A stretch of 63,015 nt of DNA, taken from NCBI GenBank assembly GCA_029210965.1, contig JARGFZ010000002.1:1-63015 (forward strand), in the 5' to 3' direction. The stretch is from a bacterium (GTDB lineage: Bacteria; BMS3Abin14). The notes beneath the pieces are model-generated. The model had not been told where the DNA came from, ran no database searches, and worked only from the letters and a program-made list of their open reading frames with translations. The position numbers were made by a program, and so were the translations under genes. Below are positions 29,565 through 37,374 of the stretch, in pieces (the first letter of the stretch is position 1; every line of letters starts with the position of its first letter).

Positions 29565-30110
29565 CTATCTCCCCTTGCTGAGATTGTCCTTTAATTGCGT
29601 TAACTGGTTTTTGATGCTGCCGTCATAGACCTGGCTGCCCATATAGGCAACAACACCCCCGAGGAGGCTTTCGTCTACCTCGACCTCAAGAACCACGTCC
29701 TTTCCCGAGATCTTTGACAGTGCATCTTTCATTCTGCTCTTCTCATTGTCGTCCAAGCGGGCAGCGGTAACGACCCGAGCCCGAATTCTGTTTTCCAGAT
29801 GGTCCGAAAGGTCCCTGTAGGAACGGGCGATCTCGCCCACACCCAGGATCCTGCCTTTCTGGAGAACAACGTGGATGAACTTCATGGTCAGTTCCTGAAC
29901 GCCGCCCTTTTTCAGCACCTCGGACAGGACCTTCTCCTTGGCCCCGGATGCGATTGTCGGGTCAGCAAAAACATTGACCAGTTCATGGCTCTCAGCGAAC
30001 AGGCCGGCTATCCGGTCCAGATCCTGACCTACTTCCTTCAGGATGCCGGCCTCCTGGGCCAGGTCGATGACCGCCTTGGCGTAGCGTCTTGCCAGGACTA
30101 TTCCTATCAC
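29565..30110 (-). CDS. atpH: ATP synthase F1 delta subunit
   Basis: 181 aa. RRYAKAVIDLAQEAG start and the conserved C-terminal VEVDESLLGGVVAYMGSQVYDGSIK. It joins the peripheral stalk (b/b') to the top of F1. It overlaps the atpF 3' end by 4 bp. Confidence 0.96.
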   Translation of the reverse strand: MIGIVLARRYAKAVIDLAQEAGILKEVGQDLDRIAGLFAESHELVNVFADPTIASGAKEKVLSEVLKKGGVQELTMKFIHVVLQKGRILGVGEIARSYRDLSDHLENRIRARVVTAARLDDNEKSRMKDALSKISGKDVVLEVEVDESLLGGVVAYMGSQVYDGSIKNQLTQLKDNLSKGR

Positions 30111-30712
30111 TGGTTAGCCTCCAGTTTTTCGAGATATTCGGTGACGAACCTGGCCTGATCCTCGGGAGTGATGTTCCTGCTGATCATCTCCCGGGCCAGG
30201 GCAACGGCAGCATCTGCCGCCTCTCGCCTGAGGACGTCCTGGGCTTTTTTAAGCTCTTGCTCAATAGCAATGACAGCCTCACCTTTGAGCTTGTCAAGGG
30301 CATTGGACGCCTCGGACAGGATCCGTTCCCGTTCCACCTCGCCCTCCCTGCGTGCGGCTGACAGAAGATCGCTGATCTCCTTATCCACACCAGCCAACTT
30401 GTCGTCAGCCTCTTTCATACGGGCCTCGGAGGCCTTGCGGGACTCCTCTGCCTCTTTCAACAGGGTCCTGACCGATTCGATGCTGTTCCTTATGGCGCTT
30501 ACGATAGGTTTGCGAGCGAAATAAAACAGGACTCCCACGAGAACCGCGAAGTTGATAATGCGCAGCGCCAGGTCCCACAAGGCGCGGCCGGAACCGGCCT
30601 CGCCGCCCTCTGATCCCGAGGCCAGCGCGATGGCAGGGAGGATCAGCAGGGGTATAATGCGGATGAGGTTTCCGGTTAAGGTCCCGATGACAGATCTCAT
30701 GGATACCTTCAC
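30107..30712 (-). CDS. atpF: ATP synthase Fo subunit b (with N-terminal signal-like segment)
   Basis: 201 aa. An extra hydrophobic stretch at about 14-32 (LIRIIPLLILPAIALASG) resembles a signal peptide ahead of the usual b-type membrane helix (about 47-65, LRIINFAVLVGVLFYFA). A long charged coiled coil (70-195) follows. Such N-terminal extensions occur in several Deltaproteobacteria. It pairs with the shorter b' encoded just upstream (4-bp overlap) to make a heterodimeric peripheral stalk. Confidence 0.93.
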   Translation of the reverse strand: MKVSMRSVIGTLTGNLIRIIPLLILPAIALASGSEGGEAGSGRALWDLALRIINFAVLVGVLFYFARKPIVSAIRNSIESVRTLLKEAEESRKASEARMKEADDKLAGVDKEISDLLSAARREGEVERERILSEASNALDKLKGEAVIAIEQELKKAQDVLRREAADAAVALAREMISRNITPEDQARFVTEYLEKLEANQ

Positions 30713-31134
30713 AGCTTCCTCCCCACCAGGTTGGCCGCAATATCAGCGGCAAGAAGCTTCGCGTCAGCCATGAGGGTTACCCGGGAGCTTTCCGCCTGGG
30801 CTGCAAGCTCTCCCCGGGCTGCCTCCAGCTTCTCGGCCCCTGTCAACTTGGTCTCCTGGATCGCCTTTCGAAAGGCCACCATGGCCTCAGTGCGCTCCTT
30901 GGCCCTGATTGCCATGGCCTCCTGTTTGGCAGACAGCAGTTTTCCCTCGTATTCCCCAATGCTCTCTTCAGAGAGCTTTCCAAACTTCGCCTTCAATTCC
31001 GTGGACTCCCTGACGATTTTCTCCCTTTCGTCAAGGATCCGCAGGACCGGCTTGAACAGCAGAAAATTAAGAATAACCAACAAAATCAGGAAGTTGGCAA
31101 GTTGTACCAGTAAAGTAAAGTTGACAGATATCAA
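30709..31134 (-). CDS. atpF': ATP synthase Fo subunit b'
   Basis: 141 aa. A single N-terminal membrane helix (LVQLANFLILLVILNFLLF) followed by the typical KPVLRILDEREKIVRES and a coiled coil to the end. TTG start at 31132-31134. With the longer b it forms the stator; two b-type genes in tandem is the arrangement of photosynthetic bacteria and many Deltaproteobacteria. Confidence 0.93.
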   Translation of the reverse strand: MISVNFTLLVQLANFLILLVILNFLLFKPVLRILDEREKIVRESTELKAKFGKLSEESIGEYEGKLLSAKQEAMAIRAKERTEAMVAFRKAIQETKLTGAEKLEAARGELAAQAESSRVTLMADAKLLAADIAANLVGRKL

Positions 31135-31257
31135 GTTGGCCTCCGCCTCCTTGTTTCCAAAGTGTTTTCAAGCGGCTCTTTTGGCAAAGCGCCACTCAAA
31201 TTAATAAAACGGTTCTTTTGTGTCAACAGTTTTCCCCGGCTGCCCCTTAGTAAAGGA

Positions 31258-31518
<261 letters not shown>

Positions 31519-31531
31519 TTACCTCCTTATG

Positions 31532-31757
31532 TTAATTCGAATTTCAGATTCCAAAGTCCAAACCATAAACTTGATAAAGTCGCAAAAAGTCCAATCCGGG
31601 ACTTTTCGCTCCACGGAAAGGGAAAAGCGTCGTTTTCCCTTTCCTTACAAATCACTGACTTACAGTGAGAGTCATTGATTTGGGCGCCCCGCGCGGGGCG
31701 CATTGATGACTTTTTGCGAGTCCATCAAACTTCAAACACCAAACCTCAAACTCCGAT
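31532..31757. repeat. heptad arrays flanking repeat copy 2
   Basis: 31532-31566 (AATTTCA, GATTCCA, AAGTCCA, AACCATA, AACTTGA) and 31727-31754 (AAACTTC, AAACACC, AAACCTC, AAACTCC) have period 7 and bracket the 160-bp element between the two c-subunit genes. Confidence 0.55.
31571..31727 (+). repeat. copy 2 of the ~160-bp structured repeat, inside the atp operon
   Basis: Outer stem CGCAAAAAGTC ... GACTTTTTGCG. Internal stems GGAAAGGGAAAA/TTTTCCCTTTCC (12 bp perfect), AAATCA-TGACT/AGTCA-TGATTT and GCGCCCCG/CGGGGCGC. It separates the triple-c gene from atpE, so it must be transcribed (antisense orientation) with the operon and could act as a processing or attenuation site. Confidence 0.85.
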
Positions 31758-31758
31758 C

Positions 31759-32505
31759 TTAAACCAACATCAACAGCACCAGCGCGATAACCAGGGCGTA
31801 AATACTTGTGGACTGGGCCACAGCCTGCCCCAGCAGCATGACGCGGGTCAGCAGGCCCACAGCCTGCTCAGGTGCGCGATGATATCTGATGCCCAGAATA
31901 GCTGACTCTCCTGCCATGCCCGACCCCACAGACGGGCCCATGGCACCGAAACCCATACAGATGCCCGCCGACAGAACCGTCATATAATCCACCAATCCGG
32001 CGTCCGGGTTCGGGGATACCGAGAATATGAGCATGAAGGATACAAGAAGGGCGAAGATCAGGGGTGTCTGGCTTATCGCCTGGCCGATGAGCATAAGGGT
32101 CGTAAAGGGCCTGCGGAGGTGGGGCTGCCTGGCGATAGCCTCACAGGCCTGAGCAGCCGGGAGGGCGCTGCCGATACCGGAGGCAAAGGATGCCGCACCG
32201 ATAGAGATCCCGGCGCCAAGGCCGGCAAAGCCCTGAATCAGAGCTGTTCCCTCCCCGGTACCGAAAATCAGCAATATTGCCACGACGAGAGCGAAAGTCG
32301 GCGGTGTGGAGGTGGCGCCCTGACCAATGAGCATGATCCTGAAAAGATCCGAAGAGGTGCCCGGCTGTCTGCCCATGCCCTCCACAGCCGATGCCGCGCC
32401 CATGCCCATCCCGATCCCGGGGCCTACGGCACCGAACCCGACGGCAAAGGCCGCACCCAGGGCGTACATGGCTTTAACGATCAGGGAAACGGCAACTGGA
32501 TCCAA
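31759..32505 (-). CDS. triple-hairpin F-type ATP synthase c subunit lacking ion-binding carboxylates
   Basis: 248 aa, six predicted helices: three fused c hairpins (1-80, 90-160, 173-245) with polar loops R46-Q47-P48, R126-Q127-P128 and an altered third loop R207-Y-H-R-A-P212. All keep the glycine-rich helix 1 (GFGAVGPGIG; GAASFASGIG; GFGAMGPSVG) and the GQ of helix 2. The position of the ion-binding Glu is S66, Q146 and Q231, and the helix-1 partner is M33, S113 and S195. No hairpin should bind an ion by itself. TTG start with AGGAG upstream, 10 bp after atpB. Probably a rotor component mixed with atpE; an assembly role cannot be excluded. Confidence 0.93.
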   Translation of the reverse strand: MDPVAVSLIVKAMYALGAAFAVGFGAVGPGIGMGMGAASAVEGMGRQPGTSSDLFRIMLIGQGATSTPPTFALVVAILLIFGTGEGTALIQGFAGLGAGISIGAASFASGIGSALPAAQACEAIARQPHLRRPFTTLMLIGQAISQTPLIFALLVSFMLIFSVSPNPDAGLVDYMTVLSAGICMGFGAMGPSVGSGMAGESAILGIRYHRAPEQAVGLLTRVMLLGQAVAQSTSIYALVIALVLLMLV

Positions 32506-32515
32506 TCCAACGCTC

Positions 32516-33187
32516 CTAATTGGTGGCCACTGCGATATAGGTAATCGTCAGCATAGTAAAAACGAAAGCCTGCACAGTACCCACGAACAGACCGAAGAAG
32601 ACGTAAAGGAACGGCGGTAAAGCTATGCTGTATACCAGATAGGAGACAACCGAAATGATGATGGCCCCTCCCATGATGTTCCCGAAAAGACGGAAGGAGA
32701 TGGAAACAACCTTTGCCAGCTCCCCGATCATGTTCAGGGGCGCCATAAAAATGAACGGCTCACCGTATTCCTTGAGATAGGGTCCGATCCCTTTTGCCCT
32801 TATAGCTGCCGTATGGGTGAGGAAAAACCCCATTATCCCAAGACTGAGGGGCGTATTCAGATCTTTCGTTGGCTCATCAAACCCCGGGATGATGCCCCAC
32901 CAGTTGCAAAGGATGAGGAAAATGAACATGGTGGCGACAAGGGGGAAATAGGCCCTGCTTGTCGTCTCCAGGGTTTCCTTGGTCATATTATCCATGGCTG
33001 AAATATAAAGCTCGGTGACACGCTGCAGGGGTCCCGGCGTTTCAGTGAGCCTGCTTCTGACCAGGAGGGCCAGGAAAATGAGGACCCCCATGATGATCCA
33101 CGTATTGAATACAGTGACATAGTTGACCGTGAACATCGTTCCCAACAGCTCAAAAGAATAGGTCGGTATGGTGGTCATGTCTCCCAT
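32516..33187 (-). CDS. atpB: ATP synthase Fo subunit a
   Basis: 223 aa, five to six helices. The essential stator Arg lies in SISFRLFGNIMGG, and the C-terminal helix has GTVQAFVFTMLTITYIAVA. The N-terminal YSFELLGTMFTVNYVTVFNT matches the family. It provides the two ion half-channels facing the c-ring. It starts 1 bp after the atpI stop. Confidence 0.96.
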   Translation of the reverse strand: MGDMTTIPTYSFELLGTMFTVNYVTVFNTWIIMGVLIFLALLVRSRLTETPGPLQRVTELYISAMDNMTKETLETTSRAYFPLVATMFIFLILCNWWGIIPGFDEPTKDLNTPLSLGIMGFFLTHTAAIRAKGIGPYLKEYGEPFIFMAPLNMIGELAKVVSISFRLFGNIMGGAIIISVVSYLVYSIALPPFLYVFFGLFVGTVQAFVFTMLTITYIAVATN

Positions 33188-33188
33188 G

Positions 33189-33566
33189 TTACGTTGTTCC
33201 CTGCTCTCTGCCTGCCAGCAACTCCCCGCAGGTCATGGCAAACTGCGATGCGAAGAGGGCTGGAATTGTAGCCCAAAGGGCAATGTTTTCATTTGTGGCC
33301 GAATAAATGAGGACCCCCGCCAGGAGCGACATTCTCAAGGCATATCGCCCGTAGGCTGATCGAAAGCTCTTGCTTTCTATCACAACCCCCTGCTTGCGTA
33401 CATCACCTGCCATAATGACAAGGTTCACCAGGCTGGCCGCTCCGCCCAGAACCACTCCCCGGGCCCACGGCATTCGTTCCACAAAAAGGAAGATGCCTGC
33501 AAATAGGAGGATCAGGGACAGGGTGCCAAAGAAAACCCGGCGCACATATTTGTCAAATGAACTCAC
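33189..33566 (-). CDS. atpI: ATP synthase subunit I (AtpI-like)
   Basis: 125 aa with four hydrophobic segments (about 12-28, 37-52, 78-88, 93-110). Position directly before atpB and the ending ATIPALFASQFAMTCGELL fit the AtpI/ATP_synt_I family. Family members help assemble the c-ring or bind magnesium. GTG start 33564-33566. Sequence conservation in this family is weak, so the call leans on position. Confidence 0.8.
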   Translation of the reverse strand: MSSFDKYVRRVFFGTLSLILLFAGIFLFVERMPWARGVVLGGAASLVNLVIMAGDVRKQGVVIESKSFRSAYGRYALRMSLLAGVLIYSATNENIALWATIPALFASQFAMTCGELLAGREQGTT

Positions 33567-33623
33567 CGGTTCACCTGGTCAGCCGGAAACGGGTTTGGAA
33601 TATACTGCAATCCGAAGAATTCA

Positions 33624-34067
33624 TCAATCGGTTTTTGCCGCAGCTTTTCTATCTTCCGCTTCCTGCCCTTCCGCGTCATGCTGAACAACGATTGGCGAGA
33701 CCTTTTTCTCTCCAGAAGCGTCGTAGGCCATGGCGCAGTTGCCTTCGAAAATAACCCCCTCTTCAATGAAAAGGCTGGGGGTTTTCACATTACCAAACAG
33801 CTTACCAGGGCGGTGCACCTCGATCTTCCCTGTCGCGTTGATATTGCCCCTGACGATGCCCGATATGACAATGGTATGGACATTGATCTCAGCGGCTACA
33901 ACAGCGCTCTCGCCAACAATGAGAGTATCCTTGGTATAGACCTCTCCTTCCAGCTGGCCATCGACGCGCACGGTGCCCTCAAAGGTGAGGATGCCTTTGA
34001 AATCTGTTCCCTCACCTAAAAATGCCTTTATCTCACCGCGCGCGACCGTCGGTTCTTTCTTAATCAT
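33624..34067 (-). CDS. bactofilin
   Basis: 147 aa. Central bactofilin (DUF583) beta-helix from about 14 to 115: AFLGEGTDFKGILTFEGTVRVDGQLEGEV, with the usual G-x-I/V-x-G repeats (ISGIVRGNINATGKIEVH). It polymerises into cytoskeletal filaments without nucleotide. The charged tail after 120 is non-conserved. It lies between parB and the atp operon, as in Desulfuromonadales; bactofilins next to ParAB can help position the chromosome-segregation machinery. Confidence 0.93.
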   Translation of the reverse strand: MIKKEPTVARGEIKAFLGEGTDFKGILTFEGTVRVDGQLEGEVYTKDTLIVGESAVVAAEINVHTIVISGIVRGNINATGKIEVHRPGKLFGNVKTPSLFIEEGVIFEGNCAMAYDASGEKKVSPIVVQHDAEGQEAEDRKAAAKTD

Positions 34068-34179
34068 GGTAACAACCTCCGGCTTCAGGTTTCTGTTAAT
34101 CAGCTATCTGCTGATAGCTTTCCGTTTTGGGTTTTGATAGCCCCCCCACAACGCCTCTTTGAGCCATTATGGGAGCCTA

Positions 34180-35046
34180 TCAGCTGTCGCTTTTCAGTAT
34201 TTTATCAGCAACAGCGTTAAGTTCGTTAAGGTCAGTATATCTGATTTCAAGGCGGCCGCCTTTGCCAGAGCTGTGAATCCGGACGCGGCACCCAAGTTTT
34301 CTGGTCAAACGGTTCTCAAGATCCTTTGACTCGGGGGTATCCCGGCCTGCGATAGTCTTGCGCTCCCTGGTGCCTGAGATCAGCTTCGCCACGCCGCGCT
34401 CAACCTCTCTGACGGACAACCCTTCCCCCAGAATACGGGCCAGTATGGGCCTCATTGCCTTTTCGTCCTTGAGGGGCATGAGAGCCCGGGCGTGACCGGC
34501 GGAAATCCTGTTTGCTGCTAATTCATTTTTCACAAAATCGGGCAGGTTGAGCAACCTGATGGAGTTTGCCACCGTAGCCCTGTCCTTCCCAACCCGGCGG
34601 GCGATCTCCTCCTGCGTGTATTTATTGATGGACTGAAGTTCCCGGTATGCCTGTGCCTCCTCAATGGGGTTCAGATTTTCCCTTTGAATATTCTCAATGA
34701 GGGCCAGCTCCAGCTTCCGGTCATCCTCGATCCGGCGGCACAGGACAGGGATCCTCTCCAGGCCGGCTATGCGTGAGGCTCTCAGTCTTCTCTCTCCGGC
34801 GATCAACTCATAACCACCCGGCACCCTTCTGACCAGAAGAGGCTGAAGCACTCCCTGCTCCCTGATGGAGGCAGCCAGTTCCTGAAGAGCGGTCTCCTCA
34901 AACCGGACCCTTGGCTGTTCAGGGTTGGGAAATACTTCCTGGGTAGCAACCAGGAGAAGCTCTCCCTGAAGTGGGGCCTCACCACCCCCGGGGATAAGAG
35001 CGCCTAAACCCTTTCCGAGAGCCTGTCGTTTACGTTCAGTGGCCAT
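34180..35046 (-). CDS. parB: chromosome-partitioning protein ParB
   Basis: 288 aa. GLGALIPGG near the N-terminus; the CTP-binding ParB/Srx domain with ELIAGERRLRASRIAGL; the HTH with TQEEIARRVGKDRATVANSIRLLNLP; C-terminal dimerisation helix. It binds parS, two copies of which lie nearby. ATG 35044-35046 is chosen with AGGAG seven bases upstream; the TTG immediately before it is also in frame. Confidence 0.97.
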   Translation of the reverse strand: MATERKRQALGKGLGALIPGGGEAPLQGELLLVATQEVFPNPEQPRVRFEETALQELAASIREQGVLQPLLVRRVPGGYELIAGERRLRASRIAGLERIPVLCRRIEDDRKLELALIENIQRENLNPIEEAQAYRELQSINKYTQEEIARRVGKDRATVANSIRLLNLPDFVKNELAANRISAGHARALMPLKDEKAMRPILARILGEGLSVREVERGVAKLISGTRERKTIAGRDTPESKDLENRLTRKLGCRVRIHSSGKGGRLEIRYTDLNELNAVADKILKSDS

Positions 35047-35062
35047 CAATGATCTCCTGGTT

Positions 35063-35150
35063 ATCTCAGATCTCAGGTCTCAGATCTCAAATCTCAGAGC
35101 CCAGGTACCGGAGAAGTTGTCGGTAGTGGTCAATTTTGAGATTTGAGATC
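35063..35150. repeat. inverted pair of TGAGATY heptads between parA and parB
   Basis: Arm 1 35063-35097 (ATCTCAG, ATCTCAG, GTCTCAG, ATCTCAA, ATCTCAG); arm 2 35135-35150 (TTTGAGA, TTTGAGA). Same family as the hisF/hisIE arrays. Confidence 0.65.
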
Positions 35151-35916
35151 AATTTCTTTTTCCGTTCAACATCTCCTGAGCCAGGGCCAGATAGCTCTGC
35201 GAACCCGGGGAATTGATATCGTAAAGGATCGCTGGCTTCCCGTAACTTGGAGCTTCGCTCAGTTTGACGTTTCTGGGAATCGCGGTGTTAAATACCTTTC
35301 CAGGAAAATAATTCCTGGCCTCTTTTGCCACCTGGTGGGAAAGGTTGTTCCGGGGATCGAACATGGTCAGAAGGATCCCCTCCAACTCCAGCTGTGGGTT
35401 CAACGCCCCTCTTACGAGCTTGATCGTGGCCAAAAGGCTTGAGAGACCCTCCAGAGCATAATACTCACACTGGAGGGGCACCAGCACACTGTCAGCAGCA
35501 GTAAGGGCGTTCAGGGTCAAAAGTCCCAGGGATGGCGGACAGTCGATAAGAATGTATTCGTAAGGCTCCTTTAACGCTCCCAGCGCCCTTGTCAGGATCG
35601 TTTCTCTGGAAAGGGTGGAAACCAGTTCAATTTCCGCCCCGATGAGGCTCACGTGAGAAGGCACTAAGTCCAAAAATTCCATCCCGGTTGTTCTGATGAC
35701 CTCTTTTATGGGCACGTTGGAGATCAGCACCTGGTAGATGGAGTCCTCGAGATCCCCAGCTCTGACACCCAACCCACTGGAAGAGTTAGCCTGGGGATCA
35801 AGATCCACCAAGAGGGTCTTTCTTTCAGCAGCCGCCAGAGAAGCCGCAAGGTTCACCGCTGTTGTGGTTTTCCCTACGCCGCCCTTCTGGTTCGCAACGG
35901 TGATGATTTTAGCCAA
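35149..35916 (-). CDS. parA: chromosome-partitioning ATPase ParA (Soj)
   Basis: 255 aa. Deviant Walker A NQKGGVGKTTTAVNLA at about 9-24, LLVDLDPQANSSSG, and Walker B ILIDCPPSLGLLT. The short form without an N-terminal HTH is typical of chromosomal ParA. It moves ParB-parS complexes. TTG start 35914-35916. Confidence 0.96.
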   Translation of the reverse strand: MAKIITVANQKGGVGKTTTAVNLAASLAAAERKTLLVDLDPQANSSSGLGVRAGDLEDSIYQVLISNVPIKEVIRTTGMEFLDLVPSHVSLIGAEIELVSTLSRETILTRALGALKEPYEYILIDCPPSLGLLTLNALTAADSVLVPLQCEYYALEGLSSLLATIKLVRGALNPQLELEGILLTMFDPRNNLSHQVAKEARNYFPGKVFNTAIPRNVKLSEAPSYGKPAILYDINSPGSQSYLALAQEMLNGKRN

Positions 35917-35927
35917 GGGAGCATCCC

Positions 35928-35967
35928 GTGATTGCGTGTGTGCGTGAATGCGTGTGTGCGTAGATCA
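35928..35967. repeat. octad array GTGATTGC/GTGTGTGC
   Basis: GTGATTGC, GTGTGTGC, GTGAATGC, GTGTGTGC, GTAGATCA: five 8-bp units upstream of parA. A weak opposite arm (GCACGCCTTACGGACG) follows at about 36004-36020. Confidence 0.6.
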
Positions 35968-36010
35968 TCAAAGAAATGCCCTTCGAGATTTATTCTTACG
36001 GATGCACGCC

Positions 36011-36124
36011 TTACGGACGTACGTGCCGCCTTATTAATCGTTTCCCTTCCAGACGAGTGAAAAATACGGCCAGAAGGAGGAGTTTGGTTAGCAAATAGAT
36101 GGCGACAAGGGTTTTTGTGCTCAT
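36011..36124 (-). CDS. possible 37-aa single-helix membrane peptide
   Basis: ATG 36122-36124 preceded by AAGGAT at 5-6 bases. The product has one hydrophobic segment (LVAIYLLTKLLLLAVFF) and a basic tail (RLEGKRLIRRHVR). It lies in the parA-rsmG gap, same strand. Not recognised; supported only by the ribosome site and the membrane-like composition. Confidence 0.35.
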   Translation of the reverse strand: MSTKTLVAIYLLTKLLLLAVFFTRLEGKRLIRRHVRP

Positions 36125-36321
36125 TATATCCTTATATATCAAGGTTTTACGATAATTTATCTGGTCTCGGAAGTTTTTTCGGTTGTCCTTAGCCCTGTTG
36201 TGGCTCCCATCGTCAGATCGTGAACTGAAAACTAATATAGACTGAAGGAAAAGTCCAGAGTCCAGAGAAAAATCATCCCAAAAGACTGAAACTCGGAACC
36301 TTAGGTCACGAAGTGGGCGAA

Positions 36322-36337
36322 TGTTTCACGTGAAACG
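36322..36337. promoter_or_regulatory. parS site 1
   Basis: TGTTTCACGTGAAACG, 15 of 16 bases of the ParB consensus TGTTTCACGTGAAACA. It lies between rsmG and parA, a usual location close to the origin. Confidence 0.93.
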
Positions 36338-36357
36338 TTCGCCCCCTTTGTGGGCTC

Positions 36358-36490
36358 AGGTCCAAAGACCAAGGTCCAAAGGCCAAAGAATTGCCTGATA
36401 AAAACCTTTTCCAGTGCTTCGGTTTCTTTAAGCCTTAAGCCTTAAGCCTTAAGTTTTTGGGCTTTGGGCTTTGGGCTTTGGGCTTTGGGC
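36358..36490. repeat. inverted heptad arrays reaching into rsmG
   Basis: 36358-36392: AGGTCCA, AAGACCA, AGGTCCA, AAGGCCA, AAGAATT. 36428-36490: TTAAGCC three times, TTAAGTT, then TTTGGGC five times, nine units in perfect register. The CCAAAG core of arm 1 is complementary to CTTTGGG of arm 2. Positions 36442-36490 are also the last codons of rsmG. Confidence 0.7.
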
Positions 36491-37110
36491 TGGATTGTAA
36501 TTTCCCAAATTACTGATGGCACTTTTGATCCCGGTACCTGATATGGGTGTATCCTTCCCAGCCCCTCATCCGCCAACGCTTCGGTTGTGTATACCAGCAG
36601 GCGTCCACCGGGGGCAAGGAAAGGACGGGCAAGGTCCAGCATCTTCCAGGGCTTGGCCGCTGCCCTGCTGACGGCCGTGTCGAAATATCCAGCCCACCCA
36701 CTATTAATCAACTCCTCAAAGCGCCCCTCCAGCACCTGCGCCTCGCTGACATCCAGCGCTCTTATAAGATGCTTTAACCAGGTACACTTCTTACCGGAAG
36801 CTTCCGCCATGCACAGGGAAATACTTTCCCGTGCGATTTTAAGGGGCACCCCCGGGAACCCTGCTCCGGCCCCCAGGTCCACCACCCGGCCACCCTTCCC
36901 CAGCAAACCGAGGGCCAGAGGTGCCAGGGAATCCAGGAAATGTATGCTGATCCAGTCGTGGGGGCGGCGAGATACCAGGTTGACCTTGCGGTTCCAACGC
37001 TCCAGCTCGGTGTAGAAGACAAACAACCTGACGAGGGCCTCATCTGATACTTGAATGCCCATAGCAGTCACACCGTTGCTCATCTGGGATATGAAGGAGG
37101 CCTTATCCAT
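36442..37110 (-). CDS. rsmG: 16S rRNA m7G527 methyltransferase RsmG (GidB)
   Basis: 222 aa. SAM site VVDLGAGAGFPGVPLKI at about 73-90, then ALDVSEAQVLEGRFEEL and TAVSRAAAKPWKMLDLARPF. It methylates G527 of 16S rRNA. The C-terminal tail (AQSPKPKAQKLKA) is read from a heptad repeat and is not part of the family fold. It follows mnmG with repeat copy 3 between. Confidence 0.94.
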   Translation of the reverse strand: MDKASFISQMSNGVTAMGIQVSDEALVRLFVFYTELERWNRKVNLVSRRPHDWISIHFLDSLAPLALGLLGKGGRVVDLGAGAGFPGVPLKIARESISLCMAEASGKKCTWLKHLIRALDVSEAQVLEGRFEELINSGWAGYFDTAVSRAAAKPWKMLDLARPFLAPGGRLLVYTTEALADEGLGRIHPYQVPGSKVPSVIWEITIQPKAQSPKPKAQKLKA

Positions 37111-37211
37111 CGGTTGTTTGTCTACCTCGTGATTGCGTAGAGCGTGAATGCGTGAAGATTATATTTGCGCGTGGAGCGTGATTGTGTAAATGAATTCCAT
37201 GTTTTTAACTA

Positions 37212-37371
37212 TTGATAGAGTCGCAAAAAGTCCAATCCGGGACTTTTCGCTCCACGGAAAGGAAAAAGCGTCGTTTTTCCTTTCCTTACAAATCAATAAC
37301 TTACAGTGCGAGTCATTGATTTGGGCGCCCCGCGCGGGGGCGCATTGATGGACTTTTTGCGAGTCCATCAA
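37212..37371 (+). repeat. copy 3 of the ~160-bp structured repeat
   Basis: Begins 4 bp after the mnmG stop. Outer stem CGCAAAAAGTC/GACTTTTTGCG; stem GGAAAGGAAAAA/TTTTTCCTTTCC (12 bp; paired G-to-A and C-to-T change relative to copy 2); AAATCAAT-ACT/AGT-ATTGATTT; GC hairpin CGCCCCG/CGGGGGCG. Confidence 0.85.
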
Positions 37372-37374
37372 CTA

